A stretch of 64,000 bases of DNA from Haliclona indistincta (taxonomy: Eukaryota; Porifera; Demospongiae; Haplosclerida; Chalinidae). The stretch lies in NCBI GenBank assembly GCA_964017065.1, contig OZ024784.1:3391152-3455151 (forward strand), read 5' to 3'. The translations under genes were made by a program, and so were the position numbers. The notes beneath the pieces were generated by a model, which saw nothing but the letters and a program-made list of their open reading frames with translations, was not told the origin of the DNA and did no database searches. This document shows positions 1 through 9,397 of this stretch, piece after piece; position 1 is the first letter of the stretch, and each line of letters starts with the position of its first letter.

Positions 1-375
1 GTATACTATAAATGTGACTTGTAAAAGTCTGTTTACACGTACTCCTATGAATATACTAACTTACTATTCAACCAAAACCATAGCAGGCGGTCAAGGTGGA
101 GCTCAATGCAGCCGGCTTCAGCAAGCAGTAAGTTCAAGAGTGTTTGAGTTCAAAACATTGACAAATTCGTTTTGTAATGATAACAGCCAAAAAAACTATT
201 GATTTTTGTAAAAAATACATTGATGTTTTGCTGCATGAAAAAAAATTTACTGTCCAATGAATCACAACTATTATATATATAATAGACAGTACATAAAACT
301 ACTATCATTTCAGCAGTATGTGTGTGGTATAGAACAAGTAAATTTCAAATCTTATTTAATTAAAATACAATACAG
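1..375. other. Upstream flank, nothing recognised
   Basis: This AT-rich stretch shows no convincing coding region, RNA gene or repeat. A plausible splice acceptor (aatacaatacag) ends at 375, directly before the long frame that follows, so at least part of this stretch may be an intron of that gene. Confidence 0.4.
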
Positions 376-3300
376 GTGCCGCCAGAGGGTCTACTCGATC
401 CACCTGTCAACAGGTCAGCCAGCAGCAGGAAGATTTGTGCATTCTATGTGGCAAAACACAAAGGTATGCTGCTTGCTATAAACACTGGGGAGAGAAGGAA
501 AAAGAATTTATTGAAAAACATCTTGAGAGGATACCACCTAGCAACAGTTACATATGCCGGAAACATCTGCTAGAAGCAAAACGGCACCATAGTGACAGCA
601 TACCGTACACTCCTAAGTGGAAAAGCACACAGAGCAGGTGCCATAAAAAATGCATGAATCCTAAATGTGCACAGCAAGATGTAAAAACAATCAAGCCTTC
701 ATTTGCACCAATGAAATGGTTAGAGGCAGCACTCAATCTCACATGTAACGAGGAAGAAATGTTTGAGCTCTGTCTATGTTGCTACAACGAACTGTATAGA
801 CAGTTTAACTCACCAACTCCATGCGCGTCCTGTGGCGGCATTCCTAAACAAGGGAGCATACTATCTAGACATAGCCCAGACGCAATTGCTGTGTCCAACC
901 ACCTACAAAGATCAACGGGCAGTAACATCAACATACAACCTACAGACTATCTGTGTAACACTTGTTACAAGATGCATTTAACTATAGTAACATCATTAGA
1001 GAAAGAGAGGGTTGAAGCTGAGAAGACACTAGAAAGCTATATCACAAGGCTAAGGGCACAACTAGAGCATGACATAACTCTTACGCAAAAGACAGTTGTG
1101 ATGAGTGCATTGTTTGTTGCTGGGCACCTAGTTCAAGACAAGGCTGTACTGCTACCACAAGTATGCAGGTATTTCTTGAGCAGCTATGGGGTTACAACTC
1201 AGAACCTAACTCTAGAGGAGAATGACTGCACAGTCAAGTTTTCATCTAGATGGCTATTAGGTCAACTGATAATACTTCTTAACCCACACATACAGTATAC
1301 CTGTGTTCACAAGAGATTTGGAACTGTGCTGTATCGTGCAGATGGTGATTTACTCACTTGTCTCTCTTGGGCACTCGGTTCGTCTAGCAATGCTACTGAA
1401 GCAGATGAACAACCAGAGCAAACCTACAGAAATGAGCCACTGAGTAAAGAGAGGGTACTGGTTGAGGCTGGTGAGGTACTTAATGACATTATTCACAACG
1501 AAATCAGGTCACAGGCCTCCATTGGCACAGATGATCCGTTGTGGTTTAACATAGATCAATACCTTGAAAAGGTCAATCCAATGCTATTTAACTTTATCGC
1601 ATTGATCACACGTTCAGTGCGGGAACGCAGAAAAGCTACATTAAGCAATGAGGCAAGTGATCATGCTAAAAAAGTAAGGCAGTATTACATTTTATGCTTG
1701 CTTCTGTACTGCACAAATCCCAAACAGCCACCTCCCCTGCATAATCTACTTGCAGATGCAGTTGAAGTTAGTGGCGGTTCTAGACAGCTGTTAAAGCTTT
1801 TAAACAGATTGGGGTGTGTATCATCACCAGATACACACGATCGATACGTTACCAGCATAGCAGAACTCAACCGCCAAACAAGCATATGGGACCACATACC
1901 ATCAGACACATTTACAGTTGCTTCGGTAGACAACTTTGACATGCTCCAAAGTTATGCTGCTGTGTTTTGTGGTGACCAAAAGCGTAGCTACCATGGAACC
2001 ACGGTTCAACTTGTACAGCCAAATTTGTACATGAAATGGTCAATTTCTCGTTCACTGGACTCTCATCGTCCCTCACTAGACTCTCACAGTCTCTCACTAG
2101 ACTCTCGCAGTCTCTCTTCGGACTCTCACCGTCCCTCACTGGACTCTCACCGTCCCTCACTGGACTCTCACCGTCCCTCACTGAACTCTCACAGTCTCTC
2201 TTCGGACTCTCACCGTCCCTCACTGGACTCTCACCGTCCCTCACTGAACTCTCACCGTCCCTCACTGGACTCTCACCCTCCCTCACTGGACTCTCACCGT
2301 CCCTCACTGGACTCGCACAGTCTCTCTTCGGACTTTCACAGTCTCTCTTCGGACTCTCACAGTCTCTCTTCGGACTCTCACCGTCCCTCACTAGACTCTC
2401 ACAGTCTCTCTTCGGACTCTCACCGTCCCTCACTAGACTCTCACAGTCTCTCTTCGGACTCTCACAGTCTCTCACTAGACTCTCACGGTCCGTCACTGGA
2501 CTCTCACCGTCCCTCACTGAACTCTCACAGTCTCTCTTCGGACTCTCACCGTCCCTCACTGGACTCTCACAGTCTCTCTTCGGACTCTCACAGTCTCTCT
2601 TCGGACTCTCACCGTCCCTCACTAGACTCTCACGGTCCCTCACTGGACTCTCACCGTCCCTCACTAGACTCTCACGGTCTCTCTTCGGACTCTCACAGTC
2701 TCTCTTCGGACTCTCACCGTCCCTCACTAGACTCTCACAGTCTCTCTTCGGACTCTCACCGTCCCTCACTAGACTCTCACAGTCTCTCTTCGGACTCTCA
2801 CCGTCCCTCACTAGACTCTCACAGTCTCTCTTCGGACTCTCACAGTCTCTCACTAGACTCTCACGGTCCCTCACTGGACTCTCACCGTCCCTCACTAGAC
2901 TCTCACAGTCTCTCTTCGGACTCTCACCGTCCCTCACTAGACTCTCACGGTCTCTCTTCGGACTCTCACAGTCTCTCACTAGACTCTCACCGTCCCTCAC
3001 TGGACTCTCACCGTCCCTCACTGGACTCTCACGGTCCCTCTCTGGACTCTCATGGTCCCTCACTGGACTCTCACCGTCCCTCACTGGACTCTCACCCTCC
3101 CTCACTGGACTCTCACCGTCCCTCACTGGACTCGCACAGTCTCTCTTCGGACTCTCACCGTCCCTCACTAGACTCTCACAGTCTCTCTTCGGACTCTCAC
3201 CGTCCCTCACTAGACTCTCACAGTCTCTCTTCGGACTCTCACAGTCTCTCACTAGACTCTCACGGTCCGTCACTGGACTCTCACCGTCCCTCACTGAACT

Positions 3301-6173
3301 CTCACAGTCTCTCTTCGGACTCTCACCGTCCCTCACTGGACTCTCACAGTCTCTCTTCGGACTCTCACAGTCTCTCTTCGGACTCTCACCGTCCCTCACT
3401 AGACTCTCACGGTCCCTCACTGGACTCTCACCGTCCCTCACTAGACTCTCACGGTCTCTCTTCGGACTCTCACAGTCTCTCTTCGGACTCTCACCGTCCC
3501 TCACTAGACTCTCACAGTCTCTCTTCGGACTCTCACCGTCCCTCACTAGACTCTCACAGTCTCTCTTCGGACTCTCACAGTCTCTCACTAGACTCTCACG
3601 GTCCCTCACTGGACTCTCACCGTCCCTCACTAGACTCTCACAGTCTCTCTTCGGACTCTCACCGTCCCTCACTAGACTCTCACGGTCTCTCTTCGGACTC
3701 TCACAGTCTCTCACTAGACTCTCACCGTCCCTCACTGGACTCTCACCGTCCCTCTCTGGACTCTCACGGTCCCTCTCTGTACCCAGAAGAAATCATCAAG
3801 TACTTTAATGCAGGTGGGTTTACAGCGACACTATCAGAAAAAGAGTGGCACTCAGTAGCATTGGACGAAGCGCACGAAATGTGCATCAATAAAGATCTTA
3901 AAGGAGCCGTGGTTCGTCCAACAGAAGCTTACCTCCAAAAAACATCACTTTTTTTCAACTACCGTATAAAGGCATACAAAAACTTGTGCAAACAACTATT
4001 TCCAGAAAAAGCTGCCAACGAAAAAGATCCTGGAATAACAGACAAATCAATGCAGGCACTTAAAAGAGAACAAAACATCGCTCACATGTGCATTGAACTA
4101 CTTAACAGCGCTATAGTCCAACCAGCTACATCTCAACACACTAGAGGCCTCATCAACATCTTCACTGGTCAAGAGGCAACACATCAGCAGTCGCATGACC
4201 TTCTCTCGTTTAGAGTGATTGGTCAAAAAGCCTTTGAAGATCACGTCACCTACAGAATATTAATGATCCCCAGCTCTACTACTGCTCCAATCAGACAACT
4301 AAAACTCAAAACTATGAAAAATGATAAAAAACACACAAAAAGGATTACACCAAAAGAGCAAGAACTGAAGCAGGTTACCAAATGTCTGAGAAGACGACTT
4401 GCATGGTGCAATCGCAACCATTTGCCATACAATGCATCAGAAGAGCAGTACTCTCTATTACCAAGAGCTTTAGCTGACCAAGATGGAAATCCACACACAT
4501 CAAATAAAGCAACTTGGACAGAAAAACTTCATCATCGCTACCAGGAACCCAATCTTATCAGCTCCTCTATTCCTGAAGGGTGGTTTCCTGAAGTGGTAAT
4601 TATAGATGCTATGTTTCTCATCAACACCAGGCCACTTAGAAGCACAAAGACTATCACAGATTATGCCATATTACTGTTTCATAGATTCGCTACAGAGTAC
4701 TTTAAAGCAGGGGCGGACGAAGTCCATTTCATCTTCGACAAGCATACTTGCTCACAACAATTCTATCCCAAAAAATTCGAGCAAGAGCGCCGTGATTCCA
4801 GTAAGCTGAAAAAACAACACGAGCATACTGTTTTCACTACAACAACACCTGTTCCTCAATGCTGGAATGATTACATTAGCTGTAGGGTGTGCAAGCGATC
4901 AATCATAGAGGCAATTGGGCTATCTTACCTACAAAGGGGTCTACTACTGCTACGCAACAGACAGGTGCTTGTTCTCGCTGGTTGTTTTCAAGGAGGAAAT
5001 GAAGACAGTGCGTGGGTACTACATGGGCAGGACTATGAAGCAGTAGTGACAGCAGAACCAGACACGCAGTACTTATGCAATGCCATAGAGGCCGACATGC
5101 GCATCTGGCGGCATGCAATAACCACATGGGCAACAAGGGTATTGATTTATTCACCTGACACAGACGTTTACAATGTTGGATTGAGCTTGCATATACCAAA
5201 AGAGATAATTTTACAGCTCAATGTACCTCACTCTCAAGACAAGAAATTTCTGAATTTCAACAACCTTATCTTGGCCCTAAAACGAGATCCAGATTTATCA
5301 ACACTGCCGAAGGATCAACTCAGTTGTATTCTACAGACATTGTATGTATGCACCGGATGCGATTTTGTGTCTTACTTTAGAACACTAGGAAAAGCAGGCA
5401 TGCTACAAGTATTTTTTCAGTACTCACAGTTTATATGTGGCGGTGGGAGCCTAAGCAACAACGCTGACCCCAAAGAAAGTTTTCCAGCATTTCTCCGTCT
5501 TGTAGGGAGTTGCTACTTTAAAAAACACCTCGCAGCTTTTATCAGCTTATTTAAATCAGAAACACCTTCACAACTATTCAACACAATGGACCCAACCATG
5601 ACTAAGAATGAACGTCATGAACTCTGGTTAAGGACAATAAGAACTACTGTAGCAGACAGAATAGGAAGTGAAGAGGAAAGGGTTCCCTCCTACACTGCCC
5701 TGTGGCGACACTGGCTACGATCATGCTATGTGTGCAAATTGTGGAAAAACTCACCTCTTTCTAATGTTTACGATAATTTGCCTCGTCCAGAAGACAGTGG
5801 CTGGATCAGTGAAGGAGATGGAAGATACCAGATAGACTGGGAAGATCCTAAGGTAGCAGCAAAAATAAAATCAAACATCGACTTTCTACTAAAAGGCTGC
5901 AATTGCAAAAAAGGATGTACATCAAAAAAGTGTGGGTGTCGGAAAAAGAGCAATTACTGTGGACCTGGATGCGAGTGTCAGGGATGTAGCAATTTACCGG
6001 TACAAATACAGCAAGAGGAAGACAGGTATAGTGATGATGATGATGATGAGGAGGAGGAGGAAGACAGTGACATTGAAAGTGACAGCAGTGATGATGCCAG
6101 TGACAGTTGTGAGGAGCTACTAGAGACAGAGATAATAACAGATGAATTATTCTTCACTACAGATATCATTTGA
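376..6173 (+). CDS. FEN/PIN-like and CXC-domain protein with a huge heptad repeat
   Basis: A frame of about 1930 codons stays open from a likely splice acceptor at 374-375 to TGA at 6171-6173. The first in-frame start-like codon is TTG at 435 and the first in-frame ATG is near 654, so the true start is probably in an upstream exon. The N-terminus is rich in Cys/His pairs (CILCG, ICRKH, CLCCYNE, CASCGG), suggesting zinc binding. Residues about 537-1115, counted from 435, are a serine/histidine heptad repeat of the type LDSHRPS. The C-terminal third has spaced acidic motifs reminiscent of the FEN1/PIN nuclease fold: VVIIDAMFL near 1387, EADMRIW near 1552, SPDTDVY near 1573 and TGCDFVSYF near 1640. 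A tesmin/TSO1-like CXC motif (CNCKKGCTSKKCGCRKK) begins near 1822, followed by an Asp/Glu tail. The nuclease assignment is inference from motif order; the CXC call is stronger. No introns are seen inside. It could be a domesticated or still mobile multicopy element. Confidence 0.6.
2044..3779. repeat. 21-bp coding minisatellite, about 83 units, with a 777-bp higher-order repeat
   Basis: Units of 21 bp alternate between two main versions, TCTCACCGTCCCTCACTGGAC-like (shown minus its last base: TCTCACCGTCCCTCACTGGA) and TCTCACAGTCTCTCTTCGGA plus one base. Because 21 is a multiple of 3, the array stays in frame in the host protein (seven residues per unit). It is also open in a second forward frame (SLTGLSP-like repeats) and in one reverse frame (RDGESPK-like repeats). 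A diagnostic variant unit containing GGTCCGTCAC occurs at 2487 and again at 3264, exactly 777 bp or 37 units apart, with the same order of variants around both. This shows segmental duplication inside the array. Confidence 0.9.
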
Positions 6174-6918
6174 ATTACTTAATTTTGATTTACCTCTTAC
6201 ATTTACCTTTTACATTACCTCTACCAATTCTGTAATCAACCAGAGTTATTTATTCAATAATAATAATCATTTATTTTAGTTCATCACGTTTTATCAAAAT
6301 GGCTGACTCCAACACGTGAAGTTACAACGATTGACAATTCCGTTTTGAAGTAGATAGAGGGGCAATATTTGTTCAACAACATGTACGGGTATAGAGGAAT
6401 ACTATTACAAACAAGCTTTTACTGTCGCGCTTACCCGTCTTTAACTACAACACAGAATACAGAAGTCACGTGGCAATAAAATCTTTCAGCTGGCAAAGGT
6501 AATCGTTTGTAGCTTACACAAACAATGCACTTTATTCATCTTACCTATTCAAGAAATTCTCCAATCTTCCATAAAGCCAACAAAGACTATTAATTGGTCG
6601 TGCGACTTCTAGAGACCACACGGCAGCACCAACACTAACCCTCCTCAGCTGACAGCCATTTCTAGATTATGTAATGACCACGCCCACAACTCGTGCAAAT
6701 AAATTTACTTCCGGTTTGCACGGTTGCGACGCGACTGTATGGGTCACTCACAGTGTGTGCTCTGAGAGAGTTCGCGGGCTTCCTCGGCTCCAAGACGCGA
6801 CTGTCGCAAACCCATGATGAGCACGCATCACTATGGTAATGTAGGTGCGGTTTGGCTGTAGTGGGTAAGTTACGCCTACGGCATTATAATTGGGCCCTAG
6901 GGCAACTGGCTTGTGGAC
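6174..6918. other. Intergenic region upstream of the Kir channel pair
   Basis: No coding region, RNA gene or clear inverted repeat is seen. AATAAA-like signals lie near 6474. The promoter of the first Kir gene should be in the GC-richer 200 bp before 6919, but no TATA box is obvious. Confidence 0.4.
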
Positions 6919-8016
6919 ATGGCCGAAGGACAGATACAGCACAAAGTGACCTACACAAGTATGGAGACTGGATCTAATAACGATAGTATGGACGGAGAAG
7001 AAGTTTCCCAGCCAGTGACTTACAAAGGATTTCCTGATCTTTCACCGAGAAGGAGACCACGCCTTGTCGATCGCAAGGATGGCAGATCGACAATCAAGTA
7101 TCGCCGCCAACCTGAGCTATCAAGACTCGGATTGACCTTCTTGAGTGACTTCTTCACGACTGTTATCGACACTCCTTGGTACGTGGTACTCCTGATGTTC
7201 TGTGTGATCTATTTATCTTCATGGTTTGTATTTGGCTTGGTGTGGTGGGCTACAGTTGCAGCTTACGACAGTGCGTATGATTCCAGGACCTTGAACTTTA
7301 CGTGTGTTCAAAACACGTACGATTTTCCGTCAGCACTACTGTTCTCTGTTGAGACTCAAGTCACCATTGGATATGGTTTTAAGTTTGTTCGGTCGGAATG
7401 CGGTTTTGCTATTCTTCTTGTCATGATGCAAAGCTTGGTGGGGCTCTTGATTGACTCGTTTATGCTTGGTCTGGTGTTTTCAAAACTCAGTCGACCACGC
7501 AGTCGTAGGAATACTATCCTATTCAGTAATAAAGCTGTAATCTATGAGAAAGATGGGACAAAAATTCTTGAGTTCAGAATTGCAGACATTCGACGATCTC
7601 AACTAGTGGAGGCTCACACACGTCTACAGCTGTACTGGAACAAGCAAAAAAGCGATGGTAGAACTGCGGTTATGCAGTGTGATTTGGATGTAGGGTATGA
7701 CACTGGACGTGATCGAGTGTTTCTCCTCTGTCCTGTATCAGTGGTTCATGTGATCAATGAGTCCAGTCCACTTGCTTCTCTGTCTGCTGACAACATTCTT
7801 TCTCAAGATTTTGAAATAGTGGTGATCTTAGAGGCTATTGTTGAGGCAACTGGTCTTACAGCACAGGCACTCTGGTCATACACTCAACACGAGATATTCT
7901 TCGATTATGAATTTGTACCTATGGTGTACCGACAATTGTCTGGCAAAGAAAAATGGGAAGTTGACTTTTCTCTCCTCAGCCATACTGTACCTATTACACA
8001 AGAAGAAAATCTATGA
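6919..8016 (+). CDS. Kir: Inward-rectifier potassium channel A
   Basis: A single intronless frame encodes 365 aa from ATG at 6919. This is a Kir/KCNJ subunit, expected to form plasma-membrane tetramers passing K+ inward at negative potentials. TM1 is about residues 86-114, the pore helix about 136-147, the selectivity filter TIGYG at 149-153, and TM2 about 162-190. The extracellular cysteine pair conserved in Kir channels is present (C129, C161). D179 sits at the rectification-controller position (Kir2.1 D172), and E231 and E305 match Kir2.1 E224 and E299, so strong inward rectification is predicted. A basic stretch after TM2 (SRPRSRR) fits the phosphoinositide-binding site. The G-loop glycine of Kir2.1 (G300) is alanine here (A306), and Kir2.1 C311-R312 correspond to A317-L318. 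Kir channels have been reported from Amphimedon. The second copy starts 154 bp downstream. Confidence 0.95.
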   Translation: MAEGQIQHKVTYTSMETGSNNDSMDGEEVSQPVTYKGFPDLSPRRRPRLVDRKDGRSTIKYRRQPELSRLGLTFLSDFFTTVIDTPWYVVLLMFCVIYLSSWFVFGLVWWATVAAYDSAYDSRTLNFTCVQNTYDFPSALLFSVETQVTIGYGFKFVRSECGFAILLVMMQSLVGLLIDSFMLGLVFSKLSRPRSRRNTILFSNKAVIYEKDGTKILEFRIADIRRSQLVEAHTRLQLYWNKQKSDGRTAVMQCDLDVGYDTGRDRVFLLCPVSVVHVINESSPLASLSADNILSQDFEIVVILEAIVEATGLTAQALWSYTQHEIFFDYEFVPMVYRQLSGKEKWEVDFSLLSHTVPITQEENL

Positions 8017-8170
8017 ACCTTTCATTAAAATACTTTTTTAAGTAATGTAATTTTTGCAGCAGATTATTTTTTATGTAATATGCGAGGTAATAACATTATG
8101 CGAGGTGATAATGTGCGAGATAGAAGCAACGCCCACATATTTAGACTGGACAGCGTGGCAAAAACAAACC

Positions 8171-9295
8171 ATGGCCGAAAGAGACGACAACGACACGATA
8201 CAGGAGCACAGTGCTGCGTACCATGAGCTGAGATCTCACAATAGTGTCGTCTCTTATCGGCCAGTCGTCCATAAAGACTTTGGTAGACGTCTTGTCAAGC
8301 GATCCAATGGTCGCTCCTTGCTCAGTTCCAGTGGAATTCCAAGAGTGGGAGTGGTGGGTGTTCTGAAAGACGGTTTCACGACACTCATCAATATGCAGTT
8401 GTACTGGATTGTCCTATTCTTTTGTTCCCTTTACTTTTTGTCTTGGTTAATGTTTGCTTTCTTATGGTGGGGTACGGTGACTGCATACGGACCTATCGGA
8501 GAAAGCAACATATCTTGTGTCGAAAATGTCCGAAATTTTCAAACTGCTTTCTTATTCTCTCTGGAAACTGAAGTGACTATTGGTTATGGTCACAGGTACA
8601 TTAGGAGTGAGTGTGGGGTTGGAATTGTCTTATTAGTTTTGCAATGCATAGCCGGTCTCTTCATTGATTCACTTTTGCTTGGACTCATCTTCGCAAAAAT
8701 TACACGACCTCGCAATCGCCGAAAGACAATTCTATTCAGCAATCGAGCAGTTATATACAACAAAGACATCATTCAAATAGTGGATGGTCAGGCTGAAACG
8801 ATTTCTCAACGAGTGCTCGAATTCAGAATAGCCGATATCCGCACTTCCCAATTAGCAGAGGCTCATGTACGCCTTCAGCTCTACTGGAACAAAAAAGAAG
8901 AGAAAAGTGACGATGCTGAGCTGCAGGTATATGACTTAGATGTTGGCTATGACACTGGACGTGACAGGATAATCCTACTCACTCCTGTCACCATCACACA
9001 TGTGATCTCTCCCTTGAGCCCTCTAGCAAGTATTACTGAAGAGAACCTTCACTCTCAAGATCTCGAGATAGTGGTGGTCCTGGAGGGTATTGTAGAAGGC
9101 ACAGGCCTCACAGCACAGGCACTCTGGTCATTCACACAAAAAGAGATGTTTTTCAACTACAAGTTTGTTCCTATGGTTTACCGCCAGTCGAATGGAAATC
9201 TTAAATGGGAAGTCAATTTCAAGCGTATCAGCGATACAATTATTATTCGTAACAATAATCAACCCCAAGTGGTTAACAACAACAACCTCCACTAA
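8171..9295 (+). CDS. Kir: Inward-rectifier potassium channel B
   Basis: An intronless frame encodes 374 aa from ATG at 8171, chosen because its context (accATGg) is ideal and it aligns with the start of the first copy. The same frame is open 39 codons further upstream but has no better start there. The filter TIGYG is at residues 136-140, the conserved extracellular cysteines are C116 and C148, the TM2 aspartate is D166, and the cytoplasmic acidic residues are E230 and E305. Unlike the first copy it keeps the G-loop glycine (G306), but it shares A317-L318. The C-terminus ends in an Asn-rich tail. The two genes clearly arose by tandem duplication and could co-assemble. It converges on the collagen gene, whose stop codon is only 102 bp away. 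Confidence 0.95.
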   Translation: MAERDDNDTIQEHSAAYHELRSHNSVVSYRPVVHKDFGRRLVKRSNGRSLLSSSGIPRVGVVGVLKDGFTTLINMQLYWIVLFFCSLYFLSWLMFAFLWWGTVTAYGPIGESNISCVENVRNFQTAFLFSLETEVTIGYGHRYIRSECGVGIVLLVLQCIAGLFIDSLLLGLIFAKITRPRNRRKTILFSNRAVIYNKDIIQIVDGQAETISQRVLEFRIADIRTSQLAEAHVRLQLYWNKKEEKSDDAELQVYDLDVGYDTGRDRIILLTPVTITHVISPLSPLASITEENLHSQDLEIVVVLEGIVEGTGLTAQALWSFTQKEMFFNYKFVPMVYRQSNGNLKWEVNFKRISDTIIIRNNNQPQVVNNNNLH

Positions 9296-9397
9296 ACATG
9301 ATTGTTGTCTAATTGTAATTAAATGTGTGCTTGGTTTTTTTCTATTGTAAACTTTAATACAATTTCCACAAACACATACACACACTACAAAATGTGA

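Noticed and set aside
1912..3735. 607-codon reverse frame full of RDGESPK heptads
   Set aside because: It is the reverse reading of the 21-bp minisatellite inside the plus-strand gene. It has no independent start, domain or splice context.
2036..3808. 590-codon second forward frame (SLTGLSP repeats)
   Set aside because: It is opened only by the 21-bp periodicity; the flanking sequence supports the other frame.
8054..8170. 39-codon N-terminal extension of the second Kir channel
   Set aside because: It begins with a non-ATG codon and is unlike any Kir N-terminus, while ATG at 8171 has an excellent context and aligns with the first copy.
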